DNA of 64,000 nucleotides from Bradyrhizobium iriomotense (GTDB lineage: Bacteria; Pseudomonadota; Alphaproteobacteria; Rhizobiales; Xanthobacteraceae), in assembly GCF_018130765.1 (NCBI RefSeq), contig NZ_JAFCJZ010000006.1:1-64000 (forward strand), written 5' to 3'. The notes under the pieces were generated by a model. It worked only from the letters and a program-made list of their open reading frames with translations, searched no databases and had not been told where the DNA came from. Shown piece by piece: positions 27,122 through 34,629 of the stretch. Positions within the stretch are counted from its first letter, which is position 1, and every line of letters starts with the position of its first letter. The position numbers and the translations under genes are program-made.

Positions 27122-28261
27122 TCACCTCTCGTTCGTAAACACGATCGTCCCACTCGCCGCGAACATGCCGCCGACGCCGTGGCACACTGAAATCTTCGCA
27201 TTCGGCACCTGCGCCGGTGCGATCCCACGCATCTGGCGCACGCTCTCCTGGAGCGCGTACATGCCGTACATGCCCGAATGCATGTAGCTCAATCCGCCGC
27301 CATTGGTGTTGAGCGGCAGTTTTCCGCCCGGACGCGTATTGCCATCCGCAATGAACCTGCCGGTTTCTTCGTACGGCATGAAGCCGAGATCGCCGAGCCC
27401 GAACAGCGGCAGATGCGCAAACGCGTCGTAGATCATGAGATGGTCGACATCCCCGTGCGCGATGCCGGCCTCCTTGAAGGCGAGCGGCCCCGCGACCTTG
27501 AAGGCGCGCGAGGAGTTGAACGTCTCCATCTGGCTGACCATCGGCGTCTCCACGCTCTCGCCGGTGCCCATGATGTAGACGGGCTTGCGCGGAAAGTCCT
27601 TGGCGCGATCGGCCGAGGTGAGGATCAGCGCGCCGCCGCCGTCGGTGACGAGGCAGCACTGCAGAAGCCGGAACGGATAGGCGATCATGCGCGAGTTGAG
27701 CACGTCGGCGACCGTGATCGGCTCCTTCATCATTGCCCGCGGATTCTTCGCCGCCCACTCGCGCTGTACCACCGCAACCGAAGCCAGCTGCTCGTGCGTG
27801 ATGCCGTAGGTCTTCATGAAGCGCAGCACGGGAATCGGGAACATGCTGGGCGGGCCGTAGACGCCGTAGGGCGCCTCGAACTGGCCCTGCAGGCTGTCGG
27901 CGGGGATCGAGCGCGGCAGCTTGCCGATCATCGACTTGCCGCTCTCGGCATGGGTGATCAGCACGGTCTTGCAGAGACCCGCCTCGATCGCCGCCGCGGC
28001 GTGGCGGACATGCAGCATGAACGAGCAGCCGCCGACCGAGGTGCCGTCCACCCAGGTCGGCTTGATGCCGAGATAGTGGCAGACCTGCTGCGGCGTTTCG
28101 ACCGCGGTGGCAAAGCCGTCGATGTCGGACAGCTTCAGCCCGGCATCCGCAATGGCGTTGAGCGCCGCATCCGCGTGAAGCTGGAGCTGCGAGGCGTTGG
28201 GGATGACACCGAGCTCGGTGGTCTCGGCCGCGCCGACGACGGCAACCTGGTTCCTGCGCAT
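27122..28261 (-). CDS. Thiolase / lipid-transfer protein-type acetyl-CoA acetyltransferase
   Basis: The 379-residue thiolase-fold protein of the SCPx/Ltp group has Cys79 in GTSVGGCSFM at the nucleophile position, LNTNGGGLSYMHSGMYGMYA, and a C-terminal CHGVGGMFAASGT. Members cleave 3-ketoacyl-CoA or act as retro-aldolases together with a DUF35 partner, and such a partner lies 4 bases upstream. It is probably part of beta-oxidation of a branched, aromatic or steroid-like side chain. aaggggtaagg is the ribosome-binding region. Confidence 0.87.
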   Translation of the reverse strand: MRRNQVAVVGAAETTELGVIPNASQLQLHADAALNAIADAGLKLSDIDGFATAVETPQQVCHYLGIKPTWVDGTSVGGCSFMLHVRHAAAAIEAGLCKTVLITHAESGKSMIGKLPRSIPADSLQGQFEAPYGVYGPPSMFPIPVLRFMKTYGITHEQLASVAVVQREWAAKNPRAMMKEPITVADVLNSRMIAYPFRLLQCCLVTDGGGALILTSADRAKDFPRKPVYIMGTGESVETPMVSQMETFNSSRAFKVAGPLAFKEAGIAHGDVDHLMIYDAFAHLPLFGLGDLGFMPYEETGRFIADGNTRPGGKLPLNTNGGGLSYMHSGMYGMYALQESVRQMRGIAPAQVPNAKISVCHGVGGMFAASGTIVFTNER

Positions 28262-28265
28262 GGCC

Positions 28266-28679
28266 TTACCCCTTCGCCGGACGAAACACGGGAAGGGTGA
28301 TCTTGTCGTCGAGTGCCTCGAAAGCCACCTCGAGCTTCATGTCGAGCTCGAGTGCTTCGGGCGTCTGCGGGCAGTCGATGATGTTGCTCATCATCCGCGG
28401 GCCCTCGGCGAGCTCGACCACCGCGATCGCGTAAGGCGGCGTGAAGCCGGGGGCGGCGGGGCGGTGGTTGATCACATAGCTGTAGAGAAAACCCTTGCCG
28501 CTCGCCTTGAAGATGCTGACCTTGCGCGAGGCGCAGGACGGGCAGAACGGGCGCGGCGGGAAATAGACATGCGCGCAGGCGTCGCAGCGCTGCAGGCGCA
28601 ATTCGCCGGCCTTGGTGCCGTCCCAGAAATGCTGGGTCTCCGGCGTCGGTTTCGGTCGCGCCCGCTGCGGTTCGGCCAT
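28266..28679 (-). CDS. Zn-ribbon, OB-fold (DUF35) protein
   Basis: The 137-residue protein has an N-terminal zinc ribbon (CDACAHVYFPPRPFCPSC, two CxxC knuckles at about 32-35 and 46-49). An OB-fold domain follows (GKGFLYSYVINHRPAAP... to the end). DUF35 proteins bind acyl-CoA and partner thiolase-fold enzymes or hydratases. The thiolase starts 4 bases after this gene ends, so the two probably form a complex. gggaggt precedes the start. Confidence 0.9.
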   Translation of the reverse strand: MAEPQRARPKPTPETQHFWDGTKAGELRLQRCDACAHVYFPPRPFCPSCASRKVSIFKASGKGFLYSYVINHRPAAPGFTPPYAIAVVELAEGPRMMSNIIDCPQTPEALELDMKLEVAFEALDDKITLPVFRPAKG

Positions 28680-28856
28680 GTCGGAAAACCTCCCAAGGGG
28701 CAGGCTTCACGCCCGCCTGTTTCGATCTTGATGCGACAATCGACCATCGCGCGTCAACGGTCCAGCAATGCGCATGCATGCCATCATGCGCACAATGCTT
28801 GTGTCGAACTGAGTCGGCGCTATAGATTGCGCGCGCCAATATTCCGTGAGACAGAC

Positions 28857-30206
28857 ATGCCCGATTTTCCGACACTGGCGAAGCTCGCCGACGACCTCGA
28901 AAGCGGCCGCACTACCTCTCGCAAGCTTGTCGAAGCGTGCATCGCCAGGATCGCCGATCCCGCCGGCGAGGGGCAGCGCGCCTTCATCCATGTCGACAAG
29001 GACGCGGCGCTGACGACCGCCGACGCCATGGATGCCCTGCGCAAGGTCAAGGCGGCGCCCTCGCGCTATGCCGGCATTCCCATCTCGATCAAGGATCTGT
29101 TCGACATCAAGGGACAGACCACGCGCGCCGGCTCCCGTGCGCTCGACGATTCCGATCCAGCCGAGCACGATGCGGCGGCGGTCGCGCGGCTGCGTAATGC
29201 CGGCTTTGTGCTGATCGGGCGCACCAACATGACCGAGTTCGCCTATTCCGGCATCGGCATCAATCCGCATTACGGCACGCCGAAAGGCGCCTGGAACCGG
29301 GCCGAGGGCCATGTGCCGGGCGGCTCCTCCTCGGGCGCCGCGGTGTCCGTGCTCGACGGCATGGCGCATGGCGCGCTCGGCACCGACACCGGCGGCTCCT
29401 GCCGCATTCCGGCGGCCTTCAACGGCATCGTCGGCTACAAGCCGACGCAGCGCCGCGTGCCGCTGGACGGCTCGGTGCCGCTGTCCTTCTCGCTCGACAG
29501 CATCGGGCCTCTGGCGCGATCGGTCAGCTGCTGTGCCATACTCGATGCCGTGCTCGCGGGCGAGCCCATCGTCGCGCTGAAGCCGCGGCCCGTGAAGGGC
29601 ATGCGGCTCGCGGTGCCGACCACGATCGCGCTCGACGATCTCGACGCGGCGGTCTCCGAGACCTTCGAACGCGCGCTGAAGACGCTCGCTGACCACGGCG
29701 CCGTCATCGAGCGGATCGAGATGGTCGAGTTCCACGACATCGGCCCGATGAACGCCAAGGGCGGTTTTGCGGCCTCCGAAAGCTACGCCTGGCACCGCTA
29801 TCTCATCACGGCCAAGGGCGACGTCTACGATCCCCGCGTGTCGGTGCGCATCATGCGCGGCGAGGCGCAGAGCGCGGCCGACTATATCGATCTGCTCAAC
29901 GAGCGCCGCTCGCTGATTGCCCGGGTCAACGCGCGCATCGCGCCCTATGACGCCCTGGTGCTGCCGACCACCGCGAACACGCCGCCGAAGATCGCCGACC
30001 TTGCCGACGACAAGGTGTTCACCGCCCAGAACCTGCGCGCGCTGCGCAACTGCACTCTCATCAACATGATCGACGGCTGCGCCATCTCGCTGCCCGCACA
30101 TCGCGCGGGCGACGTCCCGGTCGGCCTGATGCTGGCAGGCGCGGGCGGCTCGGACCGCCGTATCTTTGAACTTGCTGCCGGCATGGAGGCCGTCATTCGT
30201 GTTTGA
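28857..30206 (+). CDS. Amidase (amidase-signature family)
   Basis: The 449-residue enzyme has the Ser-cisSer-Lys triad regions: GIPISIKDLFDIKG (Lys near 79), the Gly/Ser-rich VPGGSSSGAAV (near 156-166), and GALGTDTGGSCRIPAAFNGIVGYKPT (near 175-200). It hydrolyses amide bonds, perhaps as an allophanate- or formamide-type amidase; the substrate is not decidable. A very long upstream in-frame extension is antisense to the DUF35/thiolase genes and is rejected; the start MPDFPTLAK matches the family. The stop lies inside the next gene (8-base overlap), so the two are coupled. Confidence 0.9.
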   Translation: MPDFPTLAKLADDLESGRTTSRKLVEACIARIADPAGEGQRAFIHVDKDAALTTADAMDALRKVKAAPSRYAGIPISIKDLFDIKGQTTRAGSRALDDSDPAEHDAAAVARLRNAGFVLIGRTNMTEFAYSGIGINPHYGTPKGAWNRAEGHVPGGSSSGAAVSVLDGMAHGALGTDTGGSCRIPAAFNGIVGYKPTQRRVPLDGSVPLSFSLDSIGPLARSVSCCAILDAVLAGEPIVALKPRPVKGMRLAVPTTIALDDLDAAVSETFERALKTLADHGAVIERIEMVEFHDIGPMNAKGGFAASESYAWHRYLITAKGDVYDPRVSVRIMRGEAQSAADYIDLLNERRSLIARVNARIAPYDALVLPTTANTPPKIADLADDKVFTAQNLRALRNCTLINMIDGCAISLPAHRAGDVPVGLMLAGAGGSDRRIFELAAGMEAVIRV

Positions 30207-30885
30207 TCTCACTTTCACCGTCGACGCCCAGGACACCACCACGCCGCTGACGCTGGCGATCGACCAGATGGTCATCGCCGGCTGGACCGGCCGCGACCCC
30301 GTCGCGCGCGACAAGCACATCGCCGAGCTGCAGGAGATGGGCATCGCCCCGCCGGCCTCGACGCCGATCTACTATCGCGCCTCGGCGCGGCGGCTGACCC
30401 AGGAAGACCGCATCGAATGCACCGGTGGCGACTCCAGCGGCGAGGTCGAGTTCGTGCTGGTCGGCTGGCAGGGCCGCGTCTTCGTCGGCTGCGGCTCCGA
30501 CCACACCGACCGCAAGGTCGAGGCCTATAACGTCACGGTGTCGAAGCAGATGTGCGACAAGCCGATCGCCTCGACGCTGTGGGAGCTCGAGGACGTCATC
30601 GGCCACTGGGACAAGATGATCCTGCGCTCCTACGCCACGATCAAGGGCGAGCGGGTGCTCTACCAGGAGGGCACGCTGGACGCCATGCTGCCGGTCGATG
30701 ACCTGATCGCGCGCGGCTTCGAAGCTGGCAAGTTCCCCGACGGCTGCGCCATGTTCGGCGGCACGTTTGCCGCCAAGGGCGGCATCCGCCCGGCGGAGCG
30801 GTTCGAGTTCGAGCTGGAAGACCCCGTGCTGAAGCGCATCATCAAGCACGGGTACGACGTGACGACGCTGCCGGTGCGGGGCTGA
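30199..30885 (+). CDS. DUF2848 protein
   Basis: The 228-residue cytoplasmic protein resembles the DUF2848 family, distantly related to fumarylacetoacetate hydrolases (FDLTFTVDAQDTTTPLTLAIDQMVIAGWTGRD... and GCAMFGGTFAAKGGIRPAERFEFELEDP near the end). I infer a GTG start at 30199 overlapping the amidase stop, since an upstream ATG would place 11 further residues deep in the amidase. The coupling implies a shared pathway, presumably acting on the acid released by the amidase. Function not established. Confidence 0.82.
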   Translation: MFDLTFTVDAQDTTTPLTLAIDQMVIAGWTGRDPVARDKHIAELQEMGIAPPASTPIYYRASARRLTQEDRIECTGGDSSGEVEFVLVGWQGRVFVGCGSDHTDRKVEAYNVTVSKQMCDKPIASTLWELEDVIGHWDKMILRSYATIKGERVLYQEGTLDAMLPVDDLIARGFEAGKFPDGCAMFGGTFAAKGGIRPAERFEFELEDPVLKRIIKHGYDVTTLPVRG

Positions 30886-30888
30886 GCG

Positions 30889-31662
30889 CTACAGGCTACG
30901 CTGGCCGGCCGGGGTTGAGGCGGGCGCGTCGCGAAATTCGATGGGGCGCTGCCGAGCCCCGTCGGCTTCGGCTTCGCTGATCAACGCTGCCCGCAGCATG
31001 CGGTCGATGACGCGGTTTCGCCAGTCCTTGGCGAGGTCGTTCCGTCTCATCGCGATCTGCGGCGTTCTATGCAGCGCAGCCAGGAGCGCAATCTCGTCGA
31101 TTGCGAGCATCTTCATCGGCTTGCCGAAATACGCGGTCGCCGCGGCGTCGACCCCGTAGCTGCCTCGTCCGAGATACATCTCGTTCAGATAGATTTCGAG
31201 AAGGCGGTCGCGCGAAAATGCCCTCGCGACGCGGTTCACCAGATAGGCGTTGCCGAGGTGCCAATCGAGACCGCGGCAACAATTGGCGCTTCCGGCGACC
31301 AGGCACCTTGTCACGCCCCAGGTGATCCCCGATGACCGCGGCTCGCGGCGGACAATGGCCGCAAACACGCTCTCAAAATAGGGATTGAGGGACGGACGCT
31401 CGTAGAATTCCGGCTCCTCCGACGCGATGACCGCCTTCTGCAGCAGCAGGGGAATATCGGCGAGCGGAGTGTATGGGTCTTGTTTGTCGGCGCGACAAAC
31501 GGGACCAGTCGCAGATGCTGCGGCGATACGCGCGACGTCGGGAACGCCGACCTCGTATTCGAAGTGCCAAACGACGTATAAGGCGACGGCCAGCAGGCCG
31601 GCACTCGCGAGCGAGAGCAGGGCCAGCGTCGTCTTGGCAGCAATGACGAGAAATTTGCGCAT
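30889..31662 (-). CDS. Divergent stand-alone GT51 peptidoglycan glycosyltransferase
   Basis: The 257-residue protein has an N-terminal membrane anchor (about 8-32) and a GT51 domain without a transpeptidase domain. Motif I appears as KAVIASEEPEFYERP (76-90), where the usual form is ED..F..H.G. Motif II is GITWGVTRCLV (112-122) and lacks the usual STI.QQL. The later motif RDRLLEIYLNEMYLGRGSYGVDAAATAYFGK (151-181) is well conserved. It may be a weakly active or reassigned monofunctional transglycosylase (MtgA-like). No clear ribosome-binding site is seen. It converges on the DUF2848 gene with a 3-base gap. Confidence 0.8.
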   Translation of the reverse strand: MRKFLVIAAKTTLALLSLASAGLLAVALYVVWHFEYEVGVPDVARIAAASATGPVCRADKQDPYTPLADIPLLLQKAVIASEEPEFYERPSLNPYFESVFAAIVRREPRSSGITWGVTRCLVAGSANCCRGLDWHLGNAYLVNRVARAFSRDRLLEIYLNEMYLGRGSYGVDAAATAYFGKPMKMLAIDEIALLAALHRTPQIAMRRNDLAKDWRNRVIDRMLRAALISEAEADGARQRPIEFRDAPASTPAGQRSL

Positions 31663-31791
31663 CGAGTGCAGGCTGAAGGAGCGGGACGAGCTCGTTACAA
31701 CCTTACGGCGGAACCGGACGGAATTGGGGCGGGTTGGGCCTTACGGAAATCGGGTGGTTATCGCAGGCGCGATCTGCGACACCCAAATCCG

Positions 31792-31899
31792 CCATTCCGG
31801 GGCGCGCCCAATTGGGCGCGAGCGCGGAATCCATCGTGCGTCATCGTCGGTGGAGGAATGGATTCCGGGCTCGCGACTGCGTCGCGCCCCGTAATGACG
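31792..31899. repeat. Inverted intergenic repeat, family C copy 4
   Basis: ccattccggggcgcgcccaa... and ...gtcgcgccccgtaatgac, with ggaatccatcgtg / aggaatggattcc inside. It is in the divergent region between the GT51 and 2OG-oxygenase genes. Confidence 0.75.
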
Positions 31900-31920
31900 A
31901 AAGTGAATAGGACGACCGCT

Positions 31921-32667
31921 ATGGCAATCGCGAAACGTGCTCCGGCTATTGACGAGGCGACCGACCTGACCTCCCACGTCGACACCCTCGACTGGCCCCA
32001 GATCACGAGTGAGATCGACTCCCAGGGCTGCGCCGTCCTGAAGGGCCTGCTCACCCCCGACCAATGTCGCGCCATTGCCGCGCTCTATCCCGATGATGCA
32101 GGCTTCCGCAGCCGCATCGTCATGGGGCGCCACGGCTTTGGCCGCGGCGAGTACAAGTATTTCTCCTATCCGCTCCCCGATCTGATCGCGCAGCTCCGTC
32201 CGGCGCTCTACACGCACCTGCAAGGCGTCGCCAATCGCTGGAACGAGGCGATGGGGATCGACATCCGCTATCCCGCCGCGCACGCCGCCTTCCTCAAGCG
32301 CTGCCATGACGCTGGCCAGACACGGCCGACGCCATTGCTGCTGCAATACGAGGCTGGCGACTATAATTGCCTGCATCAGGATCTCTATGGCGAGCACGTC
32401 TTCCCGCTCCAGGTCGCGATCCTGCTGTCGGAGCCGGGGCGCGATTTCACCGGCGGCGAGTTCGTGCTGACGGAGCAGCGCCCGCGCATGCAGTCCCGCG
32501 CCGAGGTGGTGCCGCTCGCGCAGGGCGATGCGGTCGCCTTTGCCGTGCATCACCGCCCGGTGCAGGGGACACGCGGCACCTACCGCGTTAATCTCCGCCA
32601 TGGCGTCAGCCGGATCAGGTCCGGCCAACGCCACACGCTGGGTGTGATCTTTCATGATGCCAAATGA
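31921..32667 (+). CDS. 2OG-Fe(II) dioxygenase family protein
   Basis: The 248-residue double-stranded beta-helix protein has the iron-binding H152xD154 in CLHQDLYGEHVFPLQ. The distal His227 and 2-oxoglutarate-binding Arg237 lie in RHGVSRIRSGQRHTLG. The overall pattern is prolyl-hydroxylase-like. alkB follows with no gap, so this enzyme may hydroxylate a protein or nucleic acid substrate related to alkylation repair; that is inference. The start at 31921 is preceded by agga at 8-base spacing; in-frame ATGs upstream lie in repeat DNA. Confidence 0.85.
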   Translation: MAIAKRAPAIDEATDLTSHVDTLDWPQITSEIDSQGCAVLKGLLTPDQCRAIAALYPDDAGFRSRIVMGRHGFGRGEYKYFSYPLPDLIAQLRPALYTHLQGVANRWNEAMGIDIRYPAAHAAFLKRCHDAGQTRPTPLLLQYEAGDYNCLHQDLYGEHVFPLQVAILLSEPGRDFTGGEFVLTEQRPRMQSRAEVVPLAQGDAVAFAVHHRPVQGTRGTYRVNLRHGVSRIRSGQRHTLGVIFHDAK

Positions 32668-33330
32668 GTGCTGCGATTGACGGGTGATCTGTTCGACACA
32701 GTCGCCGAGGCGCAGCCGTCGCGCGAGGAGATCGCCGACGGCGCCGTGCTGCTGCGCGGTTTCGTCAAGCCGATCGAAAGCGAGCTGATCGAAGCGGTGC
32801 GCGCCATTGTGGCGCAGTCGCCGTTCCGGCGGATGACGACGCCCGGTGGCTACCAGATGTCGGTGGCCATGACCAATTGCGGCGAGCGCGGCTGGATCAC
32901 CGATCACACCGGCTATCGCTATGATCCCATCGATCCACGAACCGGCGCGCCATGGCCGGCGATGCCGCCGGTGTTTTGCGATCTCGCCCGCCGTGCAGCC
33001 GAGCAGGGCGGTTTTAACGGCTTTTCGCCCGATGCCTGCCTCGTCAATCGCTACGAGCCCGGCACGCGGCTGTCGCTGCATCAGGACAAGGACGAATTGG
33101 AGTTCTCCGCGCCGATCGTCTCGGTCTCGCTCGGTCTGCCCGCGATCTTCCTGTTCGGCGGCATGGCGCGCAGCGACAAGCCGCGCCGCTTCCGGCTCGT
33201 CCATGGCGACGTCGTGGTCTGGGGCGGGGCCAGCAGGCTCGCCTATCACGGCGTGGCACCGCTCGCCGATGGTGAGCATCCACTGCTCGGACGGCGGCGG
33301 ATCAATTTGACTTTCCGCAAGGTGCTCTGA
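32668..33330 (+). CDS. alkB: Alpha-ketoglutarate-dependent DNA/RNA alkylation repair protein AlkB
   Basis: The 220-residue AlkB has MSVAMTNCGERGWITD for substrate handling, VNRYEPGTRLSLHQDKDE with iron ligands H138 and D140, RLAYHGVAP with H194, and RRRINLTFRKV with the 2OG/substrate arginines 211 and 217. It removes N1-methyladenine and N3-methylcytosine by oxidative demethylation. The GTG start follows the preceding TGA directly (TGAGTG), so translation is coupled. No ada-type regulator is nearby. Confidence 0.95.
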   Translation: MLRLTGDLFDTVAEAQPSREEIADGAVLLRGFVKPIESELIEAVRAIVAQSPFRRMTTPGGYQMSVAMTNCGERGWITDHTGYRYDPIDPRTGAPWPAMPPVFCDLARRAAEQGGFNGFSPDACLVNRYEPGTRLSLHQDKDELEFSAPIVSVSLGLPAIFLFGGMARSDKPRRFRLVHGDVVVWGGASRLAYHGVAPLADGEHPLLGRRRINLTFRKVL

Positions 33331-33384
33331 AGCATTCCCTCAAGTCGGGCCGTCGTCTAAGCTCCGGCGAGGGGAGGCGGCGAC

Positions 33385-34629
33385 ATGACCACAGCAGAGG
33401 TCTCGACTGGCGCGAGCCGCAGCGCGGCTCGCACGGGACTTTATCTCGCCGCGCTGCAGCTCGTGTTCACGCTGGGCTGGACGACCTACGTCATCTACCT
33501 GCCGAAGCTCGCGGCCGATGCCGGCATCGCGCCGGCGGCGGTGATCTTCATCCTGATGCTGGACCAGGCGATCTTCACCATCGCCGACACCGCGATGGGG
33601 ATCGCCGCCGACAGGATCGCGCCATTCGTCGGCAGGCTCGGCCTGTTCGTCGGCGTGTTGGCGGCGATCTCCTGCGCGGCCTTCGTCGCGATGCCCTTCG
33701 TGGCCGGGATCGGCGCGGGCGCGCAGGCCTGGTTGATCGCGCTGATCGTGGTCTGGTCGATCACGTCATCGGCCCTGCGCGCCCCGCCGCTGACCCTGCT
33801 CGGCAAATATCGCGCCAGGCCGCAGGTGCCGTTTCTCGCTGCGCTGGCCATGCTGGGCTATGGGGTCGCCGGCGCCGTCTCGCCCTATCTCGGCGTGGTG
33901 CTGCGTGAGCACGATGCGCGGCTGCCTTTCGTGATCTCGAGCGCGGGGCTGCTGCTGACGGCGCTCGGGCTGTCACGGGTCGAGTACGACGTGGCGCGCG
34001 ACACCTCGCCGCCGACGCCGGCCGAGGCGGCCAAGCCGCTTGGCCTCGTGCCGATCGCCTTTATCGTCGCGATGGTGGCGCTGGCGCTCGGCTATCAATT
34101 GCACTTCGCCATGAACAGCGCGCCGTTCTATCTGCGCTTCGCCAAGCCGAACGAGCTGCAATGGCTGATGCCGGTGTTCTGGATCGGCTTCAACATCGCG
34201 ATGTTTCCGGCAAGCCTCGTTGTCAGGCACCGCGGCGGCCTGATTGTGATGGGTGCCGCCGGATTGCTCGGTGCGGTCGCGATCGCGGCGGCGGAGCTCG
34301 CCGGCAGTCTCAACACGCTGATCGCGGCGCAGTTTCTCGCCGGTGCCGCGTGGGGCTGCATGCTGATGAGCGCGATCTCCGCCGCGCTCGCCATCGGCTC
34401 GACCGGCGCGGAGGGCAAGGTCACCGGCCTCGTCTTCTCGGCATTGGCCCTCGGCACCTTCGCGCGGATGGCGGCGGTCGCGGGCGGCTTGCAGAAGCTA
34501 CCCGAATATGCGCCGCTGCTGCACTGGGCGCCGGTCGCCTGCTGGTCGGTCGCCGGCGCGGGCCTGCTGGTGATCGCGGCGGCGCGGCTTCAGGGAGCGT
34601 CCGGCCTCAAGGCTTCGGCGGGTGAATGA
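33385..34629 (+). CDS. MFS-type transporter
   Basis: The 414-residue membrane protein has about 12 hydrophobic segments in two halves joined by a charged loop around residues 195-215 (VEYDVARDTSPPTPAEAAKP). The short basic loop after TM2 (AADRIAPFVGR) corresponds to the MFS signature region. It may export or import a small molecule; nothing indicates the substrate. A strong ggggaggcgg precedes the start. Its last 23 bases overlap the convergent TPP-enzyme gene. Confidence 0.82.
   Translation: MTTAEVSTGASRSAARTGLYLAALQLVFTLGWTTYVIYLPKLAADAGIAPAAVIFILMLDQAIFTIADTAMGIAADRIAPFVGRLGLFVGVLAAISCAAFVAMPFVAGIGAGAQAWLIALIVVWSITSSALRAPPLTLLGKYRARPQVPFLAALAMLGYGVAGAVSPYLGVVLREHDARLPFVISSAGLLLTALGLSRVEYDVARDTSPPTPAEAAKPLGLVPIAFIVAMVALALGYQLHFAMNSAPFYLRFAKPNELQWLMPVFWIGFNIAMFPASLVVRHRGGLIVMGAAGLLGAVAIAAAELAGSLNTLIAAQFLAGAAWGCMLMSAISAALAIGSTGAEGKVTGLVFSALALGTFARMAAVAGGLQKLPEYAPLLHWAPVACWSVAGAGLLVIAAARLQGASGLKASAGE

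Noticed and set aside
28197..28856. N-terminal extension of the amidase by 220 codons
   Set aside because: It is antisense to the DUF35 and thiolase genes; the amidase family begins at MPDFPTLAK.
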